From Roseomonas aeriglobus (GTDB taxonomy: Bacteria > Pseudomonadota > Alphaproteobacteria > Sphingomonadales > Sphingomonadaceae): a DNA stretch of 64,000 nt. The position numbers were made by a program, and so were the translations under genes. The stretch is from NCBI GenBank assembly GCA_016937575.1, contig JAFHKN010000002.1, positions 1,984,001 through 2,048,000 on the forward strand. The letters are read 5' to 3'. Positions 51,995 through 61,234 of the stretch are shown here, one piece after another. Position 1 is the first letter of the stretch; every line of letters starts with the position of its first letter. The notes below the pieces were generated by a model. The model did no database searches, was not told where the DNA came from, and saw nothing but the letters and a program-made list of their open reading frames with translations.

Positions 51995-52099
51995 CCCTCT
52001 CCCCTTCAGGGGAGAGGGTTGGGAGAGGGGCAGTGCCGCGAGCGAAGGCTTCATTGGTCATGCCCCTCTCCCCGGCCCTCTCCCCTGAAGGGGAGAGGG
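51995..52099. repeat. Palindromic repeat, family C variant, at the ddl/murB junction
   Basis: Two copies of the palindrome CCCTCTCCCCTTCAGGGGAG (extended to 24 bases; right copy has CTGAAG) at 51995-52018 and 52076-52099, separated by TTGGGAGAGGGGC..GCCCCTCTCC. The left palindrome supplies the ddl ribosome-binding site; the right copy and inner arms encode the last ~17 residues of MurB, whose stop is at 52051-52053. Confidence 0.85.
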
Positions 52100-53112
52100 A
52101 GACTTATCCCCACCCGCTGGATTTCCCACTCCAGCTCGACCCCGCTGGTTGCCTTCACCCGTGCCCGCACGTCTTCGCCCAGTCCTTCGATATCCGCGCT
52201 CGTCGCGTCGCCGGTGTTCAACAGAAAATTGGTATGTTTCTCGCTGACTTGCGCCCCGCCCCGCGTCAATCCGCGACAGCCGGCGGCGTCGACCAACGCC
52301 CAGGCCTTGTGACCGTCCGGGTTCTTGAAGGTCGATCCGCCGGTCTTGCTGCGCAGCGGCTGCGACGCCTCGCGCGCGGCAGCGATGCAGTCCATCTCCG
52401 CCTGAATCGCGGCAGGCTCGCCCGCCTCGCCGCGAAACGTCGCACCGACCACGATCGCGCCATCGGGCAGCGTCGAGTGGCGATAGGTGTAGCCCAGCTC
52501 TTCGACCGCCAGCGTCCGCCGCTCGCCCGATCGCAGGATCACGTCGGCGGATACGAGTACGTCGGCGGTCTCCTTGCCGTACGCGCCGCCGTTCATCCGC
52601 ACGAAGCCGCCGACCGTGCCGGGGATCGAACGGAGGAATTCGACGCCCGCGATACCCGCGTCGCGTGCGGTGGAGGACACGAGGATGCCGCTCGCCCCGC
52701 CGCCGCAGGTCAGCGTCAGGCCATCCGCCGCGACCTTGGCGAACGGCTTGCCGAGACGAATGACGACGCCGGGGACGCCGCCATCGCGGACGATCAGGTT
52801 GGAGCCGAGCCCGAGCGCCATCACCGGCACATCGGGCGCGAGCGCGCGGAGGAAGTCGCAGAGGTCCTGCACGTCGGCCGGCTCGAACAGCCACTGCGCG
52901 GCGCCACCGGACTTGAACCAGACGAGGGGTGCGAGCGGGGCATTGGGGGTCAGACGGCCGCTGACGCTAAGCTCCTCCCCGGCACGGGGAGGGGGACCAG
53001 CCGCAGGCTGGTGGAGGGGGCTCTCCGCGAGGGCTGCACCAAGAGGCGCCCCCCCTCCACCACCGGCTACGCCGGCGGTCCCCCTCCCCGTGCCGGGGAG
53101 GATTTCGGTCAC
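52051..53112 (-). CDS. murB: UDP-N-acetylenolpyruvoylglucosamine reductase MurB
   Basis: 353-residue FAD enzyme completing UDP-MurNAc. Core motifs: APLVWFKSGGAAQWLF, ALGLGSNLIVRDGG, SIPGTVGGFVRMNGGAYGKE, YTYRHSTLPDG and KTGGSTFKNPDG. The core begins only around residue 51 (SGRLTPNAP); the first ~49 residues are encoded by a family C repeat, and the last ~17 (SLPLPFRGEGRGEGHDQ) by another. GTG at 53112 is chosen because it forms a GTGA overlap with the preceding gene, a junction used repeatedly here; ATG at 53124 is the alternative. No start codon exists between repeat and core. Confidence 0.9.
   Translation of the reverse strand: MTEILPGTGRGTAGVAGGGGGAPLGAALAESPLHQPAAGPPPRAGEELSVSGRLTPNAPLAPLVWFKSGGAAQWLFEPADVQDLCDFLRALAPDVPVMALGLGSNLIVRDGGVPGVVIRLGKPFAKVAADGLTLTCGGGASGILVSSTARDAGIAGVEFLRSIPGTVGGFVRMNGGAYGKETADVLVSADVILRSGERRTLAVEELGYTYRHSTLPDGAIVVGATFRGEAGEPAAIQAEMDCIAAAREASQPLRSKTGGSTFKNPDGHKAWALVDAAGCRGLTRGGAQVSEKHTNFLLNTGDATSADIEGLGEDVRARVKATSGVELEWEIQRVGISLPLPFRGEGRGEGHDQ
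52974..53101. repeat. Family C palindromic element within the 5' end of murB
   Basis: 128-bp element bounded by 25-base inverted ends: TCCCCGGCACGGGGAGGGGG-ACC (52976-52998) and its exact complement (53077-53099), plus flanking CC/GG. Inside are CCAGCCGCAGGCTGG, GGAGGGGGC with its complement, and CCGGCTACGCCGG. It is translated in murB frame as MurB residues ~4-46. Confidence 0.88.
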
Positions 53113-53303
53113 TTCCAACCCCATAGCTTTGCCCAGGCCTGGAATGCCTTCACATTCGCCTCGGCCGCCTTCTGCGTTACGTCCTGCGCGGCGGCGACCT
53201 GCTTGCCGGCATCGAGCATCTTCTGCGCGGCATCGAGCTGCGCCTTTTGCGCCAGCAGGATCTCGCGCTGCATGTCGATCGCGATCGAAAAGAAATCGCT
53301 CAT
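53109..53303 (-). CDS. Small coiled-coil protein between murC and murB
   Basis: 64 residues with no cysteine, no membrane segment and a strongly helical, Gln/Ala/Lys-rich sequence ([40 protein letters not shown]) ending KLWGWK. Heptad-like spacing suggests a coiled coil or amphipathic helix, reminiscent of phasin or ATP-synthase-stalk fragments. Its ATG overlaps the murC stop (ATGA) and its stop overlaps the murB GTG (GTGA), so it is translated in step with both. Not one of the known dcw proteins; function unknown. Confidence 0.75.
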   Translation of the reverse strand: MSDFFSIAIDMQREILLAQKAQLDAAQKMLDAGKQVAAAQDVTQKAAEANVKAFQAWAKLWGWK

Positions 53304-54706
53304 GCCCGCTTCCCTTCGATTGCTGACGCCAGACCGGCGGCCCATTTGGTGATGTCGCCCGCGCCCAGGCAGATGACCTGGTCGCCGGGGGCAAGGTCAT
53401 TCGCCAGCACGCCTGCCAGATCGTCGGCGTCCGCCACGGTCGCGGCCTGGCGGTGTCCGCGACGCTTCAGCCCCTCGACCAGCGCATCGGCATCGACGCC
53501 CTCGATCGGCGCCTCACCCGCGGCGTAGACCGGGGTCACATAGACCGCATCGGCGTCGTTAAACGCCCCCTGGAAGTCGTCCATCAGATTGCCGAGCCGC
53601 GAGAAACGGTGCGGCTGGACGACTGCGATCACGCGGCCCTGCGCACTCTCGCGCGCCGCCGACAGCACCGCGCGGATTTCGACCGGGTGGTGGCCGTAAT
53701 CGTCGATGATCGTCGCACCGGCCACTTCGCCGACCTTGGTGAAGCGCCGCTTGACGCCCGAGAAGCGCTCGAACCCCTTCTGGATCGTCGCATCGTCGAT
53801 GCCCAGTTCCAGCGCGACGCCGATCGCCGCCAGCGCGTTCTGGACGTTGTGGCGGCCGGGCATCGGCAGTTCGATGCCCTCAATCGAACGGACCGAGCCA
53901 TCGCGGTGGCGGATCAGCGCCTCGAACCGGTTGCCGCCGGGATAGGGCTGGACGTTGACCCCGCGTACGTCAGCGCTTGCCGCGAAACCATAAGTCACGA
54001 TCCGCCGATCACGGACGCGCGGGATTAGCGCCTGCACTTCCGGATGGTCGAGGCACAGCAATGCCGCGCCGTAGAAAGGGACGTTCTCGACGAACTCGAC
54101 GTAAGCGTCCTTGGCACGCTCGAAGCTGCCATAGTGGTCGAGGTGTTCGGGATCGATGTTGGTGACGACCGCGATCGTGCCGTCGAGACGCAGGAAGCTA
54201 CCGTCGCTCTCGTCGGCCTCGACGACCATCCAGTCGCTCGCACCCAGGCGGGCGTTGGAGCCATAGCTGTTGATGATCCCGCCGTTGATGACGGTCGGAT
54301 CGACGCCGCCCGCATCGAGCAGCGCGGCGACCATCGACGTCGTCGTGGTCTTGCCATGCGTGCCGGCGACCGCGACGGTCGACTTCAGCCGCATCAGCTC
54401 GGCGAGCATTTCCGCGCGACGGACGACCGGGATGCGGTTGCTGAGCGCGGCTTCGACTTCGGGGTTACCGCGCTTGACCGCGGTCGAGGTCACGACGACC
54501 GCGGCGTCGGTGACGTTCTCCGCCGCATGGCCGATCGTGACCGCGATGCCGCGCTTGCGCAGGCCTTCGATCACATAGCCCTCGGCCACATCACTGCCCT
54601 GCACCTGGTAGCCGAGGTTGTGCATCACCTCGGCAATGCCCGACATGCCGATGCCGCCGATGCCGACGAAGTGGATCGTCCCGATGTCGGTCGCGACGCC
54701 TTTCAA
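53300..54706 (-). CDS. murC: UDP-N-acetylmuramate--L-alanine ligase MurC
   Basis: 468-residue Mur ligase adding L-Ala to UDP-MurNAc. N-terminal [20 protein letters not shown] loop [13 protein letters not shown], central EADESDGSF, and C-terminal [10 protein letters not shown] plus [13 protein letters not shown] at 54706 is taken as start: it has GGAGG eight bases upstream and gives the standard N-terminus; longer in-frame versions run into repeat 54714-54830. ATGA overlap with the following small gene. Confidence 0.95.
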   Translation of the reverse strand: MKGVATDIGTIHFVGIGGIGMSGIAEVMHNLGYQVQGSDVAEGYVIEGLRKRGIAVTIGHAAENVTDAAVVVTSTAVKRGNPEVEAALSNRIPVVRRAEMLAELMRLKSTVAVAGTHGKTTTTSMVAALLDAGGVDPTVINGGIINSYGSNARLGASDWMVVEADESDGSFLRLDGTIAVVTNIDPEHLDHYGSFERAKDAYVEFVENVPFYGAALLCLDHPEVQALIPRVRDRRIVTYGFAASADVRGVNVQPYPGGNRFEALIRHRDGSVRSIEGIELPMPGRHNVQNALAAIGVALELGIDDATIQKGFERFSGVKRRFTKVGEVAGATIIDDYGHHPVEIRAVLSAARESAQGRVIAVVQPHRFSRLGNLMDDFQGAFNDADAVYVTPVYAAGEAPIEGVDADALVEGLKRRGHRQAATVADADDLAGVLANDLAPGDQVICLGAGDITKWAAGLASAIEGKRA

Positions 54707-54713
54707 AGCTCGT

Positions 54714-54830
54714 TCCTCCCCTGCAAGGGGAGGTGGCGCGCGGAGCGCGACGGAGGGGTGTCCCCCCCATCGATAGCGCGACACCCCTCCGTCAGGCCTG
54801 CGGCCTGCCACCTCCCCTTGCAGGAGAGGA
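54714..54830. repeat. Family C palindromic element between murG and murC
   Basis: 117 bp with near-perfect 24-base inverted ends: TCCTCCCCTGCAAGGGGAGG-TGGC (54714-54737) and GCCACCTCCCCTTGCAGGAG-AGGA (54807-54830), one mismatch. Inner pair ACGGAGGGGTGTC / GACACCCCTCCGT. It nearly fills the 139-bp gap and provides the GGAGG that serves as murC ribosome-binding site. Confidence 0.87.
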
Positions 54831-54845
54831 TCGTAAACTCGCCGC

Positions 54846-55991
54846 TCACGCGAAGGCCTCCTTGCGCTGGGGACTCACCACCGGCGGCCGTGCCGGCTGG
54901 GCATCGATGCTCTCCACCAGATCGGCCAGATCGCGCGCCGCATGCGGGCGGCCACAACTGCGCGCGCGGGTGGCGGCGTTGGCCAGGCCGTCGGTGTCGA
55001 GGCCCAGGCGCTGCATCTGCTTGGCGAGTTCGGCTGCGGTGAAGGCCGGTTGGGCGATGGTGCGCGCACCGCCCGCTTTGGTGATCTCGCGCGCGTTGGC
55101 GGTCTGGTGGTCGTCGGTCGCGATCGGCAGCGGGACCAGAATTGCGGGACGACCGGCGGCGGTCAGTTCGGCAATGGTCGATGCACCTGCGCGCGCGATG
55201 ACCAGATGCGTCCACGCGAGATGCTCGGGCATGTCGGGCAGATAGGTCGCGGTTTCGGCCGGGATGCCGTGCTCGGCATATTTCGCCCGCACAGCGTCGA
55301 TATCCTCGATCCGCGCCTGATGCGTCACCTGCAATCGGCGGCGGAAGTGAACGGGCAGCAGCGCAAGCCCATCGGGTACCACCTGGCTGAGGATGGTCGC
55401 CCCCTGGCTGCCGCCGGTGACGAGCACGCGGAACACCCCGTCTTCATCCAGCATCGGATAGGGCCGCTCGCGGATCTCGAGGATCGCGTCGCGCACGGGA
55501 TTGCCGACGAGGTGAGTCTTGGCCTTGTACGCCGACTTCAGCCGCGCGACGTCGGCGTAGGAGGTCGCGATGCCGGCGACCCTGCCCGCCACCAGCCGGT
55601 TGACGCGGCCGAGCACGGCGTTCTGCTCGTGAATGATCGTCGGAATGTTTTCCGCGAACGCCGCCAGCAGCGCCGGGAAGGCAGGGTAACCGCCGAAGCC
55701 GATCACCGCTGCGGGTTTGAAGTTCCGGTATAGCTCACGCGCCATCGCCCGGCCGGCGAGCATCTTGCGCCCCGCCTTCAACCAACCGACCGGCCCGCCG
55801 GCGAAACGGCCGGCCGGCAGCACATGCGTCTGGATACCGTCGAACAGGTCGGGAAAGCGCACGCCGCGATCGTCGCTGACCAGCGCGACGCGGTGGCCCC
55901 GACGGGTCAGTTCGGCCGCCAGCGCCGCGGCGGGCACCATATGGCCGCCCGTTCCGCCGGCGGCGAGGACGTAGTGACGAGACTTGGGCAT
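54846..55991 (-). CDS. murG: UDP-GlcNAc:lipid I N-acetylglucosaminyltransferase MurG
   Basis: 381-residue peripheral membrane glycosyltransferase that makes lipid II. N-terminal [44 protein letters not shown], and C-terminal [36 protein letters not shown] at 55991, 10 bases after ftsW. The C-terminus runs ~20 residues past the usual end. Confidence 0.96.
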   Translation of the reverse strand: MPKSRHYVLAAGGTGGHMVPAAALAAELTRRGHRVALVSDDRGVRFPDLFDGIQTHVLPAGRFAGGPVGWLKAGRKMLAGRAMARELYRNFKPAAVIGFGGYPAFPALLAAFAENIPTIIHEQNAVLGRVNRLVAGRVAGIATSYADVARLKSAYKAKTHLVGNPVRDAILEIRERPYPMLDEDGVFRVLVTGGSQGATILSQVVPDGLALLPVHFRRRLQVTHQARIEDIDAVRAKYAEHGIPAETATYLPDMPEHLAWTHLVIARAGASTIAELTAAGRPAILVPLPIATDDHQTANAREITKAGGARTIAQPAFTAAELAKQMQRLGLDTDGLANAATRARSCGRPHAARDLADLVESIDAQPARPPVVSPQRKEAFA

Positions 55992-56001
55992 CTGGGTGGA
56001 C

Positions 56002-57216
56002 TTACCGAACGATGTAGGGTGATCGGTGCAGATACGGGTTCCGGCGGGTAAAGGCGAGCAGCAACCCCATGCCGATCGACAGCGCGATCATCGACGATCC
56101 GCCGTAGCTGATGAACGGCAGCGTCATGCCCTTCGATGGCGCCAGCCCCGTGTTCACCGCCATGTTGATGGTCGCCTGCACGCCGAACTGCGACGCGAGA
56201 CCGGCGGCGGCGAGCAGGCGGAAAGCGTCTTCCTCGTCCAGCAGCTTCACGAACACGCGCGCGACGATGGCGAAGAACAGGATAGCGATGACCGCGCAGG
56301 CGAGCAGGCCGAATTCCTCCCCCACCACCGAATAGACGTAATCGGTATGCGCTTCGGGCAGGCGGAACTTCACCACCCCGCCGCCCGGCCCCGTGCCGGT
56401 CAGCCCGCCGGCGGTGATCGTCGCATGGGCCATGTCGGTCTGATAATGGTCCGCGCCCGGCCCGCCGTGGTCGGGGAACAGGAAGTTGTCGATGCGGATG
56501 CGCGCCGTGTCGTAGAACACATAGGCCGCGACGATGCCGACCAAGCCAGCCCCGATCATGCCGCCGATGATCTTCGGGTTCACGCCGGCAACCATCAGCA
56601 GGATCAGCCACACGCTGCCGAAGATGATCGTCTGGCCGAAATCGGGCTGAAGCATCAGCGCGCCGCCGACGACCGCGGTCAGTGCGAAGGTGACCGGGAC
56701 CATCGGCAGGCTGGGGTCGCGTGCGCGCAACGACAGCATCCATGCGATGGTGACGATGAAGACGGGCTTCAGGAACTCCGACGGCTGGAATTGGGCGATG
56801 CCCGCGCCGATCCACCGCCGGGCGCCGTTCACTTCGACGCCGACGAACGGGGTGACGAGCAGCAACAGGCCGAAGAAGACGCAGGCCCCCAAGGCGAATC
56901 GCCGCGCCGCGACGGGGGGCAGCATGGAGAATAGCAGCAGGACCGGGATCGACACCGCGACCCACATCACCTGGCGCCAGAAATAATACATCGGCGCCAG
57001 CTGATGGTTGAGGCCCGAATAGCGCTGTGCCGTCGCCGGGCTGCCCGCGGCGACCGCGATCAGGCCGATCGCGATCAGCAGGAACGCGAGCAGCAGCAGG
57101 ACGCGGTCGAGTTCCCAGAACCACATCGCGATGGGTCCGCGGTTGCCGCGACCGAGCCGTTCGTCGACCCGACTGCGAAAACCCTTGGAAGAGGAGGAGC
57201 GCGCCATGTCGGTCAT
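56002..57216 (-). CDS. ftsW: Septal peptidoglycan glycosyltransferase FtsW (SEDS)
   Basis: 404-residue polytopic SEDS protein that polymerises lipid II with its partner PBP FtsI. Hallmarks: GVEVNGARRWIGAGIAQFQPSE (two segments), the MLQPDFGQTIIF motif, AHTDYVYSVVGEEFG and PFISYGGSSMI. About ten TM helices; N-terminal cytosolic tail is basic. ATG at 57216 overlaps the murD stop (ATGA). Confidence 0.96.
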   Translation of the reverse strand: MTDMARSSSSKGFRSRVDERLGRGNRGPIAMWFWELDRVLLLLAFLLIAIGLIAVAAGSPATAQRYSGLNHQLAPMYYFWRQVMWVAVSIPVLLLFSMLPPVAARRFALGACVFFGLLLLVTPFVGVEVNGARRWIGAGIAQFQPSEFLKPVFIVTIAWMLSLRARDPSLPMVPVTFALTAVVGGALMLQPDFGQTIIFGSVWLILLMVAGVNPKIIGGMIGAGLVGIVAAYVFYDTARIRIDNFLFPDHGGPGADHYQTDMAHATITAGGLTGTGPGGGVVKFRLPEAHTDYVYSVVGEEFGLLACAVIAILFFAIVARVFVKLLDEEDAFRLLAAAGLASQFGVQATINMAVNTGLAPSKGMTLPFISYGGSSMIALSIGMGLLLAFTRRNPYLHRSPYIVR

Positions 57217-58613
57217 GCTAGCGCCTCGACAGCGACACGGAAACGGGCGCCGCGGTCTTCATAGTCCTTGAACTGGTCGAACGAGGCGCAGGCCGGGGAC
57301 AACAGCACCGTCTCCCCCGCTCGCGCATTCGCCGCGGCATCGCGAACGGCTTGTTCAAGCGTCCCACTTTGGGACACCGGCATGTCGCGTTCGAGCAACC
57401 GCGCGAACAAAGGCGCCGCCTCACCGATGACATAGGCGTGCGCGACATGGCCAAAGCCTGCACGGCACGCGTCGAGATCGTCGGTCTTGGCCTGCCCGCC
57501 GACGATCCAGTGGATGCGGTCGAACGCCGCCAGCGCGGGCGCGGTCGAGGTCGGGTTGGTCGCCTTGCTGTCGTTGACGTAGAGTACGCCGTTAACGGTC
57601 GCGACGCGTTCCATCCGGTGTGGCAGGCCGGGAAAGCTCTCGAGACCCCGGTCGATCGCGGCATTGTCGATGCCCAGCGCCTCGCACGCGGCGATCGCGG
57701 CAAGCGCGTTCTGCGCATTGTGCGGGCCCTGTAGCGCCGGCCAACGCGACTGATCCATGCAGACGCCGGGCGCGATCTTGGCCACGTCTTCGGCGCGGCC
57801 GGCGCGCGCGACCTGCTTGGCGACCGCTGCGGAGGCCTCGTCGCCGATACCGATAATCGCGGCATGGCCGGTCGACTGCATCGCGAATAGCCGCGCCTTC
57901 GACGCGGCATAGCCCTCGAACCCATCGTAGCGGTCGAGGTGGTCGGGCGTGACGTTCAGCAGCACCGCGACGTCGCAGTCGAGGCTGTGCGTCAGGTCAA
58001 TCTGATAGCTCGACAGTTCGAGGACATAGACCCCGCCCTCGGGCAGCGGGTCTTGTTCGAGGATCGGAAGCCCGATGTTGCCACCCAACCGCGTCGGCAG
58101 CCCCGCCGTCTCGCAGATATGGGCGATCAGCGCGGTGGTGGTCGACTTGCCGTTGGTGCCGGTGATGCCGACGACCTTGTGCGGCGGCAGCTCGGCGCGC
58201 GCCTGAGCGAAGAGTTCGATGTCGCCGATGATCGGGACGTCACCGGCGTGGGCAACGATCGGGTGACGGTTGAGCGGCACGCCCGGCGACACGACGACGC
58301 CGGCGAAGCCGGTCAGGTCGATGGTCAGCGGGTCGGCGAGCACGAGATCTTCCCCGGCACGGGGAGGGGGACCAGCCGCAGGCTGGTGGAGGGGGCTATC
58401 CACGAGAGACGCACCATGAGGCGCGCCCCCTCCACCGGCTTCGCCGGTCCCCCTCCCCGTGCCGGGGAGGATTTGGGTGCGGCGACCTTCGTTCGCGTCC
58501 CAAGCGACCACCTCCGCCCCGCTCGCCACCAACGCACGCACCGTCGCGGCGCCCGAGCGGGCCAGGCCCAGGACGGCGTATTTCCTATCAGCCCAGGCGC
58601 TGCTCGTAATCAC
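57213..58613 (-). CDS. murD: UDP-N-acetylmuramoylalanine--D-glutamate ligase MurD, with a repeat-encoded insert
   Basis: 466-residue Mur ligase adding D-Glu. N-terminal Rossmann-like start [23 protein letters not shown] loop [41 protein letters not shown] and [19 protein letters not shown] all present. Between [11 protein letters not shown] and [14 protein letters not shown] lies a ~42-residue insert (residues ~48-89; [16 protein letters not shown], then [16 protein letters not shown]) that is wholly translated family C repeat. It falls in a loop of the N-terminal domain and keeps frame, so the enzyme may still work. GTG start at 58613 overlaps the mraY stop. Confidence 0.94.
   Translation of the reverse strand: MITSSAWADRKYAVLGLARSGAATVRALVASGAEVVAWDANEGRRTQILPGTGRGTGEAGGGGAPHGASLVDSPLHQPAAGPPPRAGEDLVLADPLTIDLTGFAGVVVSPGVPLNRHPIVAHAGDVPIIGDIELFAQARAELPPHKVVGITGTNGKSTTTALIAHICETAGLPTRLGGNIGLPILEQDPLPEGGVYVLELSSYQIDLTHSLDCDVAVLLNVTPDHLDRYDGFEGYAASKARLFAMQSTGHAAIIGIGDEASAAVAKQVARAGRAEDVAKIAPGVCMDQSRWPALQGPHNAQNALAAIAACEALGIDNAAIDRGLESFPGLPHRMERVATVNGVLYVNDSKATNPTSTAPALAAFDRIHWIVGGQAKTDDLDACRAGFGHVAHAYVIGEAAPLFARLLERDMPVSQSGTLEQAVRDAAANARAGETVLLSPACASFDQFKDYEDRGARFRVAVEALA
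58351..58468. repeat. Family C palindromic element inside the murD coding sequence
   Basis: 118 bp with perfect 23-base inverted ends (TCCCCGGCACGGGGAGGGGG-ACC at 58351-58373; complement at 58446-58468), inner palindromes CCAGCCGCAGGCTGG and CCGGCTTCGCCGG. The ends are identical to those of the murB element. Insertion with its flanks is a multiple of three and contains no stop in murD frame. Confidence 0.9.
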
Positions 58614-59680
58614 CGCAGCTTCAGCGTCGACAGGCCGGCCAGCGCCAGCACGAGGCTGATGATCCAGAAGCGGATGACGACGGTCGGCTCCGACCAGCCG
58701 AGCTGTTCGAAATGATGGTGGATCGGCGCCATGCGGAACACGCGTTTGCCGGTGCGCTTGTAGAAGAACACCTGAATGATGACGCTCATCGCCTCGACGA
58801 CGAACAGCCCGCCGACGATGCCCAGCACGATCTCGTGGTGCGCCGTCACCGCGATGGTGCCGAGTGCGCCGCCGAGCGCGAGGCTGCCGGTATCGCCCAT
58901 GAACACCGCCGCCGGGGGCGCATTGTACCAGAGGAAGGCGAGCCCGCCGCCGATGACCGCCCCGCAGAAGATGGCAAGATCGCCGGCGCCCAGAACATGC
59001 GGAATCCCGAGATACGCGGCGTAGCGTGCGTTACCTGCCAAATAGACGATGATCATGAAGGTCACGCTGGCAATAATCACCGGCATCGTCGCCAGACCAT
59101 CCAGGCCGTCGGTCAGGTTCACCGCGTTGCCGAAGGCGACGATCGTGAAGGCGGCGAACACAATGTAGAGCGGCCCGAGGTCGACCGAGAAATAGCTGAA
59201 GAAGGGCACGTACAGGTTGGTGCCGTTGTAGCGGGTGATGACCCAGGCGGCCGCCGCTGCAATCACGAATTCGCCCAGCAGGCGGACCCGGCCCGAGACG
59301 CCCGCGGTGCTCGCTTTGCGCACCTTGTCATAATCGTCGAGGAACCCGATCATCCCGAAGCCGAGCGTCACGAACAGGCAGGCCCACACATAGGGGTTGC
59401 GCAGGTCCATCCACAGGAAGACGCTCAACGACAGCGAGGTCAGGATGAGCAACCCGCCCATCGTCGGCGTGCCGACCTTCGCGAGATGGGTCTGCGGCCC
59501 ATCGAGGCGGATCGGCTGCCCCTTGCCCTGGCGGACGCGCAGCCAGCCGATGAACTTCGGCCCGATCAGCAAACCGATCAGCAGCGCGGTCGCCACCGCC
59601 CCGCCCGAACGAAAGCTCAGGTAGCGGACGAGGTTCAAGACCCCGGGAAAGCCGAGCTGTTCGGCGATCCAGTAGAGCAT
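58610..59680 (-). CDS. mraY: Phospho-N-acetylmuramoyl-pentapeptide-transferase MraY
   Basis: 356-residue integral membrane enzyme that makes lipid I from UDP-MurNAc-pentapeptide and undecaprenyl phosphate. Motifs: [28 protein letters not shown] (catalytic Asp pair), [14 protein letters not shown] and the C-terminal [17 protein letters not shown] at 59680 shares one base with the murF stop (TGATG). Confidence 0.97.
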   Translation of the reverse strand: MLYWIAEQLGFPGVLNLVRYLSFRSGGAVATALLIGLLIGPKFIGWLRVRQGKGQPIRLDGPQTHLAKVGTPTMGGLLILTSLSLSVFLWMDLRNPYVWACLFVTLGFGMIGFLDDYDKVRKASTAGVSGRVRLLGEFVIAAAAAWVITRYNGTNLYVPFFSYFSVDLGPLYIVFAAFTIVAFGNAVNLTDGLDGLATMPVIIASVTFMIIVYLAGNARYAAYLGIPHVLGAGDLAIFCGAVIGGGLAFLWYNAPPAAVFMGDTGSLALGGALGTIAVTAHHEIVLGIVGGLFVVEAMSVIIQVFFYKRTGKRVFRMAPIHHHFEQLGWSEPTVVIRFWIISLVLALAGLSTLKLR

Positions 59681-61068
59681 CAGTCCCCCGTCCCTGCCAT
59701 TGCCGGGGTCTTGAGCGCGGCGACCACCGCCGACAACCCGATCCCGTTCGAACCCTTGATGAGCACCGCGTCCCCCGGCGCGAGCACGTCGATCAGACGC
59801 GCCCTTGCCGCTGCGGCATCGGGCACATGGACGAAATCCATCCGCCCCTCAAGCGCTTGCGCCAGCGGCAGCATCTCCGCACCCACCAATATGGCGTGGG
59901 AAATACCCGCTTCGTCGATAGGTCCGACAAGTGCGGCATGATAGGCGGCGCTGTCGTCGCCCAGTTCCCGCATGCCGCCGAGCACGGCGATGCGGCGGCG
60001 ATCCTCCTGGGCGATGACCGCCAGCGTCGCGCGCATCGAACTGGGATTGGCATTGTAGCTCTCGTCGATCACCAGCGCCTCGCCACCGGCCACCCGCGCG
60101 AGGAAGCGCTGCCCGCGCCCGGGCAAGCCGGCCAAGTCGGCAAGCGCCAGGCCGGCGAAGCCCAGGTCGCCGCCCGCCGCATCGACCGCGGCGAGCACGG
60201 CCAGCGCATTCGACACCCAATGCACGCCGGGATGGGCGATGGTGAAGCTCAGCTCGCGATTATGGACGCGCGCCGTGACGAAGGTTCCGCCACTTTCGAC
60301 GCGCATCGTCTCCACGGCGCGGACATCGGCGCCCGCCCCGCTGCCAAAGGTGACGATCCTGCCGGCATAGGGCCGCGCCGCCGCCAGCAGCCGATCGCGG
60401 TGCGGGCTGTCGAACGGCACGATCGCGGTGCCGCCGGGTTGCAGGCCTTGGAAGATCTCGCCCTTCGCGTCCGCAATCGCTTCCTCGCCCGAGAAGAAGG
60501 CGGTGTGCGCCGGTGCAATGGCGGTCACGATGGCGACGTGCGGACGAACCATGCTGGTCAGGACCGACAGCTCGCCCGCGTGGTTCATGCCCATTTCGAA
60601 CACGCCGAACCTGGTCTCGCGCGGCATGCGGGCGAGCGACAGCGGCACACCGGTATGGTTGTTGTAGCTCTTGACCGACCAGTGGACCCGGCCCGGCATC
60701 GCGCGGTCAAGGGCGGCGGCCAGCGCTTCCTTCGTGCCGGTCTTGCCGACCGATCCGGTGACGCCGATGATGGTCGCGTCGACCCGGTCGCGTGCGGCGC
60801 GGCCCAGATCCTCCAGTGCCGCCATCGTGTCATCGACCCGCACCGCGGGATAGGTCACGCCCTCGCTGGTTACCGCGCCGGCCGCACCGTTGGCGAAGGC
60901 GCCGCCCAGGAAGCGGTGGCCGTCGGTCGCCTCTCCGGTCAGCGCGAGGAACAGGTCGCCCGGGCCGACTTCGCGCGAGTCGAAGGTGACGCCGGTGACG
61001 CCGAAGTCCTGGTTCGCCCGGCCGGAGGTAGCGGCGGCGATTTCGGTGGAGGTCCAGAGGGGAGTCAT
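59680..61068 (-). CDS. murF: UDP-MurNAc-tripeptide D-alanyl-D-alanine ligase MurF
   Basis: 462-residue Mur ligase adding the D-Ala-D-Ala dipeptide. N-terminal [21 protein letters not shown] loop [46 protein letters not shown] [12 protein letters not shown], and [18 protein letters not shown] at 61068; a family A repeat fills the 166-bp gap to murE. Confidence 0.96.
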   Translation of the reverse strand: MTPLWTSTEIAAATSGRANQDFGVTGVTFDSREVGPGDLFLALTGEATDGHRFLGGAFANGAAGAVTSEGVTYPAVRVDDTMAALEDLGRAARDRVDATIIGVTGSVGKTGTKEALAAALDRAMPGRVHWSVKSYNNHTGVPLSLARMPRETRFGVFEMGMNHAGELSVLTSMVRPHVAIVTAIAPAHTAFFSGEEAIADAKGEIFQGLQPGGTAIVPFDSPHRDRLLAAARPYAGRIVTFGSGAGADVRAVETMRVESGGTFVTARVHNRELSFTIAHPGVHWVSNALAVLAAVDAAGGDLGFAGLALADLAGLPGRGQRFLARVAGGEALVIDESYNANPSSMRATLAVIAQEDRRRIAVLGGMRELGDDSAAYHAALVGPIDEAGISHAILVGAEMLPLAQALEGRMDFVHVPDAAAARARLIDVLAPGDAVLIKGSNGIGLSAVVAALKTPAMAGTGD

Positions 61069-61086
61069 AGCCCCTCCCTATAAACC

Positions 61087-61219
61087 GTCACCCCCGCGAA
61101 GGCGGGGGTAAATTGGCGCAGGTGGCCGTTTTGAGTCGAGAAGCCAGCCAGAATTGATCCCCGCCTCCGGGGCACCCCACGAAGTAATAGTTCGTGGGGG
61201 CCCCTACGCGGGGATGACG
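61087..61219. repeat. Family A palindromic repeat with a second hairpin element nested inside, between murE and murF
   Basis: Arms GTCACCCCCGCGAAGGCGGG and CGCGGGGATGACG with CCAGCCAGAATTGATCCCCG between. Unlike the copies at 7741 and 37022, the right arm is split at 61169-61206 by a hairpin: CCCCACGAA-GTAATAG-TTCGTGGGG (61175-61199) flanked by GGGGC/GCCCC. This looks like one small palindromic element inserted in the loop of another. Confidence 0.8.
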
Positions 61220-61234
61220 ATCGAGGGTGGCGGG

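Noticed and set aside
53113..53400. Extension of murB upstream over the 64-codon gene and murC
   Set aside because: Would overlap two genes in another frame; the GTGA junction at 53109-53112 gives a consistent start.
54707..54811. Upstream extension of murC through repeat 54714-54830
   Set aside because: Adds residues with no MurC similarity; the TTG at 54706 has a well spaced GGAGG and yields the normal N-terminus.
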